The notes under the pieces: generated by a model
Seen by the model: only the letters and a program-made list of their open reading frames with translations
Databases searched by the model: none
What the model was told of the DNA's origin: nothing
Part shown: piece after piece, positions 12,013-21,342 of the stretch
Numbering within the stretch: position 1 is the stretch's first letter
Layout of the letters: every line of letters starts with the position of its first letter
Origin: Adiantum capillus-veneris
Lineage: Eukaryota; Streptophyta; Polypodiopsida; Polypodiales; Pteridaceae
Assembly (NCBI GenBank): GCA_014529385.2
Contig: CM043958.1
Span: 74,769,169-74,833,168, forward strand
DNA length: 64,000 bases
Direction: 5' to 3'
Made by a program: the position numbers and the translations under genes

Positions 12013-12552
12013 ATGGACGCTGAGGAATACGTTAAACGGTGTGATGACTGTCAGCGGACCAAAGTACCACTTAAAAGAGATGATATGCCGCTTAGACCAA
12101 TGATGGGGGCAAGAGCTTTTGCAAAATGGGGGATTGATTATGTCGGACCCATTTCACCTCCTGCATATAAGACTCATGCACAATACATCGTTGTGGCTAC
12201 AGACTATCTAACAAAGTGGGTCGAAGCAAAGGCAACTCAAAAAGCAGATGCCAGGACCACGGCACAATTTCTGTATGAATACGTCTTTGTACGATATGGA
12301 TTGCCAATAGAAATTGTGAGTGATCGAGGCACACATTTCATAAATGAAGTGATAAAGATCCTTCTAGATGAATTCATGGTAATCCATAGGAAATCAGCCC
12401 CGTATCATCCACAAGCAAACGGACAAGCTGAAGCAACAAACAAAACCATATGCACGGTCCTCACGAAGATTGTATCTGAGTCGAGAACTGACTGGGACCA
12501 AAAGTTACATTCAACATTATGGGCATATAGGGTGCGTATAAAACATCCATAG
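12013..12552 (+). pseudogene. pol: Copy A integrase catalytic core
   Basis: 179 codons. Starts with the end of zinc module 2 (C10-x2-C13), then the rve core: W-G-I-D42-Y-V-G-P, S-D104-R-G-T-H-F and G-Q-A-E140-A-T-N-K. The spacing between the second Asp and the Glu is exactly 35 residues, the classical D-D(35)-E. It ends at a frameshift where B keeps one more G (V-A-Y-K-T-S). The core joins the cDNA ends to target DNA. Confidence 0.93.
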
Positions 12553-12569
12553 GAACGACCCCATATAAC

Positions 12570-13679
12570 ATGGTTTTTGGGCTAAATGCTATCTTGCCAA
12601 TAGAATTCTTGATTTCAACCTTAAGGGTGGCTAAGGATCTAGAGTGGACAGGGCACGAGCTCTCTGATAGAATAGATGACCTGGAAAAGCTAGATGAGCT
12701 TCGCCTAAAAGCAGTAGCTTCCATCTACGCTCAAAAAAGGCGACAAAAGGAATTTTTTGATAAGCATGTGCGGACTAAAGAGTTTAAAGTTGGGGACTAT
12801 GTCCTAGTTTACACTCTGAAACAGCATGCTAAGAAGCTTAAAAAGCGAGGGATGGGACCTCTGGTGATTAAAGATCTATCACCAAGTGGAGCCGTCAAGC
12901 TTGCTACATTAGACGGAGAAGAAATGCCCAATTGGATTAGTGGATGCAGAGTGAAAAAGTATCTGTTGCCGCTAACACAAGACATGCTTCTCAAAATACA
13001 TCAAGAAAAGCTGCGTGTCCAGAAAAAGAAAAAGATTGAGGAGGAAGCGCAAGCCGAGGCGAAGGAAAGAATGGAGAAAAGAAGACTACTGCGTCAGAAA
13101 CAGCGCAATGAAGGAGCAATACGAATAAACGCAGTCAGTATAACAGAAATGGATAATGACAAAGAAGAACCCATCATTGAATGCAAAGTAGGAACCAACC
13201 AAATCAAAGCCAGAGCACTATTGGATTCAGGAGCTCAAGCTAACCTACTTTCACTCAGTTTGTATAGACAATTGACAAATGACACTAAACTACAAACTGC
13301 CAAGCAAGAGTTAAAGAGTTACTCTGAGAATTCAATCAAAACTGTCGGATGCACAGTTTTACATATACAGATTAACCAATATGTGTATCCTCATATGTTT
13401 TACGTGGTTGAAGACCAAGCTACACAACATCCATTATTGCTAGGACAACCATGGCAGAAGCAATACAATGCAATGATTGACTGGAGTTCTAAATCAGTGC
13501 TTATCAAATACGAAGGTGAAAGTCAATCAGTTAAGTTCACCAAAGGAGCAGAGCCAACTCCAAAGGAGAATCCACGGACAAGGGCAAACAACAAACAGAG
13601 AAAAAGAAGAAGCAATGGCAACCAAAAGTTTCTATACAACTGGATTGCTCTTCGACGAGGAACTCTCAACATTGGATAA
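12570..13679 (+). pseudogene. pol: Copy A integrase C-terminus fused to a second retropepsin-like domain
   Basis: 369 codons. Residues 1 to about 140 are the integrase C-terminal region (M-V-F-G-L-N-A-I-L-P-I-E, then V-G-D-Y-V-L-V-Y and G-A-V-K-L). A Lys/Glu/Arg-rich helix follows (about 150-185). Then comes a retropepsin-like domain: A-L-L-D219-S-G-A-Q-A-N-L-L-S near its start and H-P-L-L-L-G-Q-P-W (G292) about 70 residues later, the spacing of a single-domain retroviral protease. This is separate from protease 1 (residue 752 of the gag-pro frame). A one-base loss at about 13567, compared with B, truncates the frame. Whether the second domain is catalytic is unknown. Confidence 0.85.
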
Positions 13680-14241
13680 GGAAGACAAGCAATAATATAA
13701 CAGCTCAACCTTGGGAAAAAACGGAGTCAACGTTGGTATGGAGACCAAAAAAGGTAATGCCAGAAAACACAAACAGAGTCTTCAATACCAGACAACAGAG
13801 TGATCCCCGACAATCAAGGACAGTGAAACAGATCTGGATTCCAAAGAAGTTCATGACGGCACAAAGCTACAGCAAGCAAATTTGGATCCCAAAGATTTGT
13901 AAACAGGAACTCCCTTCAATACAATCAACGGAAACTCCTAGGTATTTCAAGGCGAGGAAATCAACACACAGAACAAAGCAGGTTTGGGTCGCAAAGAGTT
14001 TGTGGCAAGCACAAGCAAAGCGGAAGCAGATTTGGATTGTAAAAAAGACAACAAGGTAACGAAGAATCCATCTACTGATTCTACTACCGAAGTGCCAAAA
14101 CCAACCCAAAACCCGACCACCAATCCTTCAATCAAACAAAGAGCAGCTTTATTGGAAAGACTGTTGTATCATCGCTCTACAATTGCATTGGGAACTTATG
14201 ACCAAAACAACTACAATGCTTCACCCACAGACACTTCATAG
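13680..14241 (+). pseudogene. Copy A pol tail with repeated K-Q-x-W motifs
   Basis: Two overlapping frames, 13733-14059 and 13984-14241, that read on from the second protease. In the first frame the short motif recurs five times: V-W-R-P-K-K, K-Q-I-W-I-P-K-K, K-Q-I-W-I-P-K-I, K-Q-V-W-V-A-K-S and K-Q-I-W-I-V-K-K, about 20-30 residues apart. The last frame ends N-Y-N-A-S-P-T-D-T-S and stops 22 bp before the internal polypurine tract. The same end is found in B. I do not recognise the domain. Confidence 0.65.
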
Positions 14242-14262
14242 TCGTCCGGGAGGACTCAGACT

Positions 14263-14276
14263 AGGAGGGGGGGAGG
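14263..14276 (+). promoter_or_regulatory. Internal polypurine tract of copy A
   Basis: AGGAGGGGGGGAGG lies 22 bp after the end of the pol tail. It shares GGAGGGGGGGAG with the terminal tract at 20341-20354. It could prime a second plus strand (a central-PPT-like role) or mark an ancestral 3' end. B has the same tract at 24894-24907. Confidence 0.7.
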
Positions 14277-17049
14277 TATACAGGAGCTACAAAGCAGCTA
14301 CAAGCGGAAAAAAACAAAGAAAAACAAAAATTATATTACAAGGGCAGTGTCTTACATGATTTTGCAATTTTTATGTTTGATTGCGGATATTGATAATATT
14401 TATGCCCTTATATACCTTGTTTTGCAACAAGAAGAGATCAAATGATGAATTTGGGTCTCTAGATGTGTAAATATCACTAAATAAGAGTGTTTTTGGAGCT
14501 AAAAAGTGGAAAAAAGTGGTAATCCAAGTCCAGAAATCACAAAGAAGTGTATATTCATATACACAGGGTTACCAGCTATTTATCGTGTATGTTTGGAATT
14601 TTTTGGCTTCAATTTGCTATTTTCCTTTATTTTTTATGATTTTCTTAAAAAAATAAAAGAAAAATAAAAAAGCAGGTGAAATGAGATCGGAAAAAAGAAA
14701 AGAATAGACGGTGATGGTCCTAATGACAAGGGCAACCCATGGTAAAAATGGGGTACAATTCTGAAAAAGTTGCGGAAAGCCCGAAATGACAGAATTTTGG
14801 CAAAGTGGACAAATTTCTCAGAAACAGGTCAAACGGAGTCCAAATTGAGAAATTTCAAATCCTAAAGTGCATTTCACGACGAGATAGGAGCACATGTCAA
14901 ATTTGGTAACAAGTGATCCGGGAAGCCCGAAGTTAAGTATTTTTCACTTCACTATCAAGCTCATTTCCACTATTACCTTCTTGGAGAGAGCAAAGAGCAC
15001 ACAGGAGCATCCGACCTTCTACCGCCTTCTACGACTGCTACGAGAGCTCAGAGGACACCAGACATGAGAGGTAGACTCGTTGCCATAAGCTTTTGATGCT
15101 TATCGTTAACTTTTGTCGCGAAAACTCACCAAAACCAAGAAACAAGAGCAGACGGGGAATGGGGAAGAACGCTAGGTAGGGGCACAACCGCCTAACCAAA
15201 CTTGCAAGAACTTAGAGGTGGGTTACCCTAGTATAGGAGATGAGTTTCTAGCACTCAAAGCTCGAGAAAGAACGACTGAAAAACCCTAGGTCAACAGAGC
15301 CTGCAAGAGGCAAACAGAAAAAAGTTGTCGGAACGACACAAAACTTCTCAGGAAGCTTAACAACATCGAGGGCAATGCAACCATGGAGTATCTCCGGGTT
15401 TGGATCACCAAAAGTAGGTCGGAACAACCGATTCGGCTGCGGACACACAAAGCGTCATTTTGGCATAACGGCTAAAATTGACGACCAAATGACATGAAAC
15501 TTCACAAGCAGCTTCAAATATACATGGATGACTTATGTTTGCAAGCAAAACCCAAAAGAAAGCTGATTCACTTACCGATGGTGAAAAAGACGCTTTCGGG
15601 CAACCAAATGGAGAAAGATGGAGAACGGGGAGCCAAAGTCAAGTTCAACCAATAGGTGGCTTCACAACATATCCAATGAGCTGGAAATGCAACTCTCAAG
15701 AAGAAAAGTTGAAGAAATTCAACTCCAAGGCAAAAAGACGACTTCGGAGACTGAAATGCCTATAAGGGGGCTTTTTAGCTAAACTGATGACTTTTTAAGT
15801 TGAAAACTAGTTAGCAGGGCTTAGGGCACTAGCACAAAGCATTCTTTGCACAAAAAGACCAACATTTCAAGAAAAGACATCATACGCGTATGATGTCTCA
15901 CAGCATGATTTTCACATCCATTTCAACATTTGAGTGCATAGCCTCATTCCACATGTTAATCACATCCTATGAACCAAGTATCATGAGAATTGGAGTTAGA
16001 AAACCCAAGGAAAACCAAAAAGACGCAAAGTAGGCCATAAAATTGATTTTTGGTCTAATTTTGTCAAAATAACTCCAAACTCATTGAAACTTTGTAGGAT
16101 TGTTGATTAACACATCTACAAGCTATCTGGAACCAAAAAGCACCATTTTGACACAAAAGACATCATACGCGTATAATGTCTATTTGCACTTACAGAGCCA
16201 AAAATGCTCATTTGTCATCATACATCCATTATATATATCTAATACATGCTACATATGAAGTTTGGAACCATTTGGTCAAGTGGATCACCCCATTAGCCCA
16301 ATTAAGAGAAAATCCTTCATACAAAGCCTATTTTTGTCCCAAATCCAACATATTCAAGTCCAAACCAAGATTTGAGTATAAACAGTCCTTCACTAGCACA
16401 TGGAGAGTCCACAGAACCAATCCCATGAAAAATTGATGAAAAAGACATCATACGCGTATGATGTCTCCAGAGCCATTTTTAGTCCAAATTCTATCCAAAC
16501 TTGATAAATCCACTGAATAAGCCTATCTAAAGCCAAATCCAAGCTTATAGAAAAATTGGTCCAAAAATGCACTAAAAGACATCATACGCGTATGATGTCT
16601 CACTATGTGATTTTGGCACCTCAGGGCTTCAACCACCAAACAGAAGTGTTCTACATGCCATTTGAAAGTAATCCACCAAGTTTTATCCAATTTGGATCAT
16701 AAAATCCATTTCCCTTTCAAAATTTTGCCAAGAGCCTGAACTGGACTAAACTGGCCAAAACTTGACCAAATGGGATCCAAACTCAAATCCAAGCATATGA
16801 TACTCATGTATACACTATCAGCTACAAGCACAACCAATATGAAGTCATTCTGACACAAAAGACATCATACGCGTATGATGTCTCAAGCATGTTTTTGAGC
16901 CCAGTTTGCATATTTTTTCACCTACATTGCATCCTTAGGCCCTGAATAGCTCATGTTTCAATTTTCAAGTCATTTGAATAGTTAAAAGCTTCATTTCGGC
17001 TTTCAGTACTAAAAAGACGCTAACTTCTGAAATTGGAGTTACAGGATCC
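14277..17049 (+). other. Copy A noncoding spacer between pol and the 3' ORFs, with five palindromes
   Basis: No supported gene; the short ORFs here do not hold up between A and B. Five copies of the ~22-bp palindrome lie at 15876-15897, 16159-16180, 16444-16465, 16578-16599 and 16861-16882. At 15517-15539 there is a 23-bp exact copy of the RT active-site coding stretch (10486-10508). Short segments follow a recurring style, each ending in a palindrome, which suggests growth by duplication and divergence. Confidence 0.8.
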
Positions 17050-18261
17050 ATGGATTCCGCTAAGTCATCGGCAACTAAGAGAAAAAGACCAACCATCAAG
17101 GATGCTCTTGCAGAGGCAGAACCTTTTGATATTCCAACAGAAACCCTCAAGCCAACCAAGACTTGGGTGGAGGAAGCAGTACTAGAAAAAGAGGGAATAA
17201 AGATCTACCAGGGGACTTTCAGAGATCCTCAAGGGCAATCGGTCGATGTACCTATGATCCCACGAGAATTAGTGGATTATAGCAGATCAGAGAACATAAG
17301 CAGATACCTGGAAAAGGCTGACTTACACAGGTTCTTCACCTCGAGACCATCAGGTGTAGACACAAGAAGAGTGTATGAGTTGGCAACATCCATTCAGAAG
17401 GATGGGAAAGCCACGTTGACAGCCATGGATGGAGAAACAGTTGAAGTACAGATCACTCCACAGCTCATTGCAGATGCATTGAAGCTGCACAACAAAGGGA
17501 GTTCTGTCAGAGAAAGAAGGGAGGCCATAGAGGTCTATGGATCAAAGAAACAAAATACAACCTACGGAGATATGGCAGATCAACAAGCGGCAACCCTTTG
17601 CCGATTATACAACCAGTTTTTCCATGTGTGCAGTAAAAGACCGCAGAAGTATACTACACCACCCCATGCCATTGCGACAACCATCACATGGGCACTGAAG
17701 AGCAACGTGCCAAAAGAGGTGAATTATGCTCAATACATCCACGAGCAAGTAATCGCCATGCACAACCAGAAGCCAAAGTACATAGGAGGAGGAGAAATCC
17801 TAACAAGAATAGCTTATGAAGCTATTGGAGCTAGGGATCAAGGGCCACAGATTCCCTCCCAGAATGAGTGGCTTAGAGAAGCCGATGAGGAGGAAGAACA
17901 GCAAGAAGTATCCAAGAGGGCGTCCACAAGAGCACGCCGAAAACTAGAAATAGTTTCAGAACCTGAAGAGGCCGTGGACGAGCCGCTCAAGAAGAAAGTG
18001 AAGAAGAAGGCCGATCCCAAGCAAACCAAAAGTCAAAAAGCCGCAAGAATGGAAAGGCTGGTGGAGCAGTTTAGAGCGGAAAGAGCTCTAAAGGGGGACT
18101 TTGAAGAAATGTGGGTGCCGACCCCAGTAAAGTCGGAACCAGCTCAGCCAGGCCACATGTTGATCAATATGATCAATATATTAGAGCTTATGAGGAGTCG
18201 GAGGCCATACTGGAGCAGCAACCTGTCGAGCCTTATACTGAAGAGGAAGTACAGCTTTTAA
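17050..18261 (+). CDS. Copy A 3' ORF a (element accessory protein, N-terminal part)
   Basis: Starts M-D-S-A-K-S-S-A-T-K-R-K-R-P, a basic, nuclear-localisation-like start. The first ~260 residues look globular (G-T-F-R-D-P-Q-G-Q-S-V-D-V-P-M-I-P, L-Y-N-Q-F-F-H-V, T-T-P-P-H-A-I-A-T), followed by an acidic and then Lys-rich tail. The coherent protein seems to change frame near 18115 and continue to 18362 (next entry). No signal peptide or transmembrane helix is visible, so it is not env-like. The 3' position resembles the extra ORFs of large plant Ty3 elements. B keeps the first third (21746-22114) and has lost the rest. Function unknown. Confidence 0.65.
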   Translation: MDSAKSSATKRKRPTIKDALAEAEPFDIPTETLKPTKTWVEEAVLEKEGIKIYQGTFRDPQGQSVDVPMIPRELVDYSRSENISRYLEKADLHRFFTSRPSGVDTRRVYELATSIQKDGKATLTAMDGETVEVQITPQLIADALKLHNKGSSVRERREAIEVYGSKKQNTTYGDMADQQAATLCRLYNQFFHVCSKRPQKYTTPPHAIATTITWALKSNVPKEVNYAQYIHEQVIAMHNQKPKYIGGGEILTRIAYEAIGARDQGPQIPSQNEWLREADEEEEQQEVSKRASTRARRKLEIVSEPEEAVDEPLKKKVKKKADPKQTKSQKAARMERLVEQFRAERALKGDFEEMWVPTPVKSEPAQPGHMLINMINILELMRSRRPYWSSNLSSLILKRKYSF

Positions 18262-18362
18262 AAGCTGAGCTGCAAAAGGACGACAAGGGGAAGAAGAAAG
18301 CAGAGGATCTACTGAACCTCAAGAGAAAGACGGGCAAGCAAACAAAGGGAAAGCCAAGATGA
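18111..18362 (+). CDS. Copy A 3' ORF a, continuation in a second frame
   Basis: 83 codons, acidic then Lys-rich (Y-D-Q-Y-I-R-A-Y-E-E-S-E; K-K-A-E-D-L-L-N-L-K-R-K). It appears to continue ORF a after a one-base frame change near 18115. Its TGA stop overlaps the ATG of ORF b as ATGA at 18359-18362. B has a deletion over the whole segment, so A alone cannot show whether the junctions are original. Confidence 0.5.
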   Translation: MGADPSKVGTSSARPHVDQYDQYIRAYEESEAILEQQPVEPYTEEEVQLLKAELQKDDKGKKKAEDLLNLKRKTGKQTKGKPR

Positions 18363-20305
18363 CTGAGGACAATCAGCCCTCTTTTACTGTTGTACCAAGC
18401 CCGAAGAAGATGGAAATTATTGTGGAGGAAACCACAATAGAAATAGAAACAGAAGTTATGGAAAAGCCGGAGGCCGGGACCAAGGAAAAGGAGATAGATC
18501 CAGTTCAGCAAAAGAAAGATGATTATGAGGATCTGGTAGCGATCGGATACAGTGAAGAAGAGGCCCTGGAGGCAGTTTATGGGATATCCCTACGGAAACA
18601 AGATGATCGGAAAGGGACGAAGGAAAAGACAAAGGGTACAATGGAGAGTAAAGAGAAAATGGACGAGCCGAAGCCATTGGAGGTGGTGGCAGAAAGAGCT
18701 GTCAAGTTGACAGATGAAGATGAAAAAGACATGCACATGGTGCATGAACTGCTCAGCAAGATTAAAGAAAGATCCAGAGCAAAGGAAGTAGCACTTGAGA
18801 CAGCAAAACAAAAGGAAGCAGAGTTGCAGAAGAAGTTAGAGAATGCTATGACTGAATCTGAAAGTCATAAAGCATCACTCTACGACGCAGAAAACGAGAG
18901 GGACGGCTTGATACTCCAACTAGCCGAAGCTTCAAGAGAGGTAACAAGTTCACAGGAAGCAAAGGAGCGAATAGAAGATGAGCTGGAGGCAGCCAAGGAT
19001 GAGCTCATTGAGCTAAGGGAAAGAGTCGAACTTCAAGAAAGGACAATCATGAGACTCAGGACCACCCCTAGAGCTAGCAGAGCAGGAACAGAACAAGAGG
19101 GAGCCCTCGTACCAGCTCTGGAAGATCAGGTCAGAAGTCTGCAAAGAGAGCTGAGGTTAGAGCAAGTGCAAAGATTGCACATGGCGGAGGGATCATTGGC
19201 TGCAGAGGAGAGGCTCACATCAGAAAACCAAACACTAAGGACAGAAAATGAGGCCCTCCGCAAACAGCTCCAAGACCTCCAAGAGCAACAAAGAAGAGAA
19301 ACAGAGACACCACAAGAAGAAGCAGGGGGAGCAGCCATAGAGCTACCAGAAACTGGAGAGGCAACCACAATTGAAGATCCAGCCCCAGTTCAAGAAGTGG
19401 CCTCGACTTCAGGAATCACTGAAGGAGAAGAACAAAGGCTCCAGGACCAAATAGAAAAGTCAACAGAGGAAAGTGCCAAGGCGGAAATGGAATGGGAAAG
19501 GAGACTCCTCATCTCCATTAGACTTCAAGGTTTAGACACAAAAGTGCTCCACGAAGAGTGGATGCAACCCAGCCTGCCTTTCCCTCTGATGAAATTTGAA
19601 GTGACAAAGACGAAAAAGAGAATAGAGGAGGAGCAGTATGTCGCTCTTTATGAAGGCGACATCACAAAGGATGAACAATCAAAGAAGATTGTAGATTCTC
19701 AACCTAGATGGAGAAAGGGTTGGCTGAACAAATACCCAGCCTACCTCATCTACTTGGTAGAGGCTCCAAAGGAGATTCGGGAGGATGCAACCTTCTGCCC
19801 GGTGCCAAGAGTCAGAAACTGGAAAGAGCATGGCAGGATTGCAGAAAAGAAGCCAAATTGGCTTAATTATCCGAGGATGCCAGGACCAAAGGAAGGAGAG
19901 AGAATAGGTAAAGCCTACATGGTGAAAACCCTAACGGGCACCATCAAACTCTTTACTGGCTCTCCTGACCTTTCGTGTCAGATGCTAAAGAAAATCTGCA
20001 GGACTCTCTTAGCATGCATTGAAGTGTTCGCGCCAGATAAAGCCACGACCTCGAGTCTACTATCGACGGCGGACACAGTGACGGATATGATGTATGATCT
20101 TTCATTGCAGCCATCACCAAAGGTGTTACATCTCTTATACCAAAGAATTATGTTTTTGCCTAGCTTCCACATGCAAACATTCGAAGAAGCTTTCTACACC
20201 GGCTTTTTCACTCACGAAAGCAAAATATTCGGCCCAACCTTGACCATCAGCAACCTACGCTACGAATCACATTTGCAGATGCTCAAGACAACAGGACTCT
20301 ATTGA
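18359..20305 (+). CDS. Copy A 3' ORF b: long coiled-coil protein
   Basis: 648 codons, open throughout. About residues 110-330 form a long coiled coil rich in Glu, Lys, Arg and Leu (heptad-like E-L-I-E-L-R-E-R-V-E-L-Q-E-R). A Pro/Glu-rich linker follows, then a conserved C-terminal part of about 250 residues with R-W-R-K-G-W-L-N-K-Y-P, C-P-V-P-R-V-R and C-I-E-V-F-A-P-D-K. It ends 36 bp before the polypurine tract. A coiled coil suggests self-association or binding to Gag, but this is inference. The copy B homologue is split by the A insertion at the codons around 18936. Confidence 0.72.
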   Translation: MTEDNQPSFTVVPSPKKMEIIVEETTIEIETEVMEKPEAGTKEKEIDPVQQKKDDYEDLVAIGYSEEEALEAVYGISLRKQDDRKGTKEKTKGTMESKEKMDEPKPLEVVAERAVKLTDEDEKDMHMVHELLSKIKERSRAKEVALETAKQKEAELQKKLENAMTESESHKASLYDAENERDGLILQLAEASREVTSSQEAKERIEDELEAAKDELIELRERVELQERTIMRLRTTPRASRAGTEQEGALVPALEDQVRSLQRELRLEQVQRLHMAEGSLAAEERLTSENQTLRTENEALRKQLQDLQEQQRRETETPQEEAGGAAIELPETGEATTIEDPAPVQEVASTSGITEGEEQRLQDQIEKSTEESAKAEMEWERRLLISIRLQGLDTKVLHEEWMQPSLPFPLMKFEVTKTKKRIEEEQYVALYEGDITKDEQSKKIVDSQPRWRKGWLNKYPAYLIYLVEAPKEIREDATFCPVPRVRNWKEHGRIAEKKPNWLNYPRMPGPKEGERIGKAYMVKTLTGTIKLFTGSPDLSCQMLKKICRTLLACIEVFAPDKATTSSLLSTADTVTDMMYDLSLQPSPKVLHLLYQRIMFLPSFHMQTFEEAFYTGFFTHESKIFGPTLTISNLRYESHLQMLKTTGLY

Positions 20306-20340
20306 TCAAGCCTCAAAGTCATGTCAGGGACGACATGAAC

Positions 20341-20354
20341 GCGGAGGGGGGGAG
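20341..20354 (+). promoter_or_regulatory. Terminal polypurine tract of copy A
   Basis: GCGGAGGGGGGGAG immediately precedes the 3' LTR start TGTTGAG at 20355. It serves as the plus-strand primer site. Confidence 0.9.
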
Positions 20355-20635
20355 TGTTGAGCCAGCAGAGGATCTCAACCACATTTTTGCTCACACCCAT
20401 CATTTTGTAACCATTGATTGTAATAAATGTCTTTCCGACATTAATTTTGATTTGAGCCATTCATTAAGTAACGGGAATCAATTGACTTTCCAGCCTGTAA
20501 TCCCGACGTAATTTCACCTGCTGATGTAAATAATTAGAGATGTTCTCACCTCCAAGGCTGAGGTATATAAGCCAAAGTTTTGTAACCTAAGGGAGGATTC
20601 AATTATTAATCAAAGTGAGTTTTTGAGCGCGGGAC

Positions 20636-20713
<78 letters not shown>

Positions 20714-21337
20714 TTATCTCCTTGCTACGCGAGCTACGGGGCCGCCATTGGAGAAGCGACACCACCATTGTGTTAGCAACGGTGAGAGCTAAGTACAGAT
20801 ACCAAGAGTGCACGCTATCGGCTTCTATGTGTGGTAAGTTCCTACGAGCTTCGGTGTGAGTTTTCTTCCAACTCGTGTGTCGGAATAGAGCGTGCAGCAT
20901 ATCTATAGAACCACAACGAGTAGAGCTACACATTAGTACCATCGGGGTCAAGTTTCGGTCACCTGTATTTTTCGGCCTGTCCTCATACGCGTTTACCGCA
21001 CGGAGTGGTTATACGTTGATTTTGCAGTTCAAGTCTTTAGGGTGTTGTTCTTACCTAGTGTATAGACTTCCCCTTGAGTTTGAAATCGATTCGATGATTC
21101 TAGATCCTGTTTCGTATAGCATTCGTTCGTAGTACGGATTTCAGTCACTTGCGTGTTTTAGAACTTAGATTTGATTTCCTTAGTAGTGATTGTCATTAGA
21201 AGGTCGAGTAGGTGATTTGACACCCACCTAGTTGTTTCCATGCGCCTGCGGGTCAAGCTCCGTCCTCGTCTGACAAATTCTGTTGTTGGTTGAGTTCTCG
21301 CTATTTAGCTTCCGCTAGCGGCGTAACCGCCTTAACA
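20355..21337 (+). repeat. 3' LTR of copy A
   Basis: Runs 983 bp, TGTTGAGCC to TTAACA, followed by the target duplication CTCTC (21338-21342). It differs from the 5' LTR at about 16 sites by eye plus the GA length. TATA box at 20564-20571. Confidence 0.97.
20647..20711. repeat. (GA)~32 microsatellite in the A 3' LTR
   Basis: About 64 bp of GA, preceded by a short GT run that is not seen in the 5' LTR. It is more than twice the 5' LTR length. Confidence 0.95.
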
Positions 21338-21342
21338 CTCTC
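21338..21342. repeat. Target-site duplication of copy A, right copy (CTCTC)
   Basis: Matches 2278-2282 exactly. B coding sequence resumes here in the minus direction. Confidence 0.95.

Larger units (their letters stand above)
2283..21337 (+). mobile_element. Copy A: complete ~19-kb Ty3-type LTR retrotransposon nested in copy B
   Basis: Structurally complete: LTR 2283-3223, PBS 3226-3243, internal region, polypurine tract 20341-20354, LTR 20355-21337, and a 5-bp target duplication CTCTC. Total 19,055 bp. The LTRs start TG and end CA, and by eye differ at about 16 sites outside the microsatellite, so the insertion is recent. It encodes Gag, protease, RT, RNase H, integrase with D-D(35)-E, a second protease-like domain and 3' coiled-coil ORFs, broken by roughly ten single-base frameshifts. 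The DDE core followed directly by a C-terminal domain without a visible chromodomain, and the tRNA-Asp-like primer site, suggest the Athila/Tat side of plant Ty3 elements. The exact lineage needs an RT tree. Confidence 0.96.

Noticed and set aside
15535-15765. 76-codon ORF in the A spacer (and 23384-23673 in B)
   Set aside because: The frame differs between A and B because of indels and no domain is visible; treated as noncoding.
17050-20305. 3' ORFs as an envelope gene of an Athila-type element
   Set aside because: No signal peptide, transmembrane helix or cleavage motif can be seen; the long coiled coil is followed by a soluble-looking domain.
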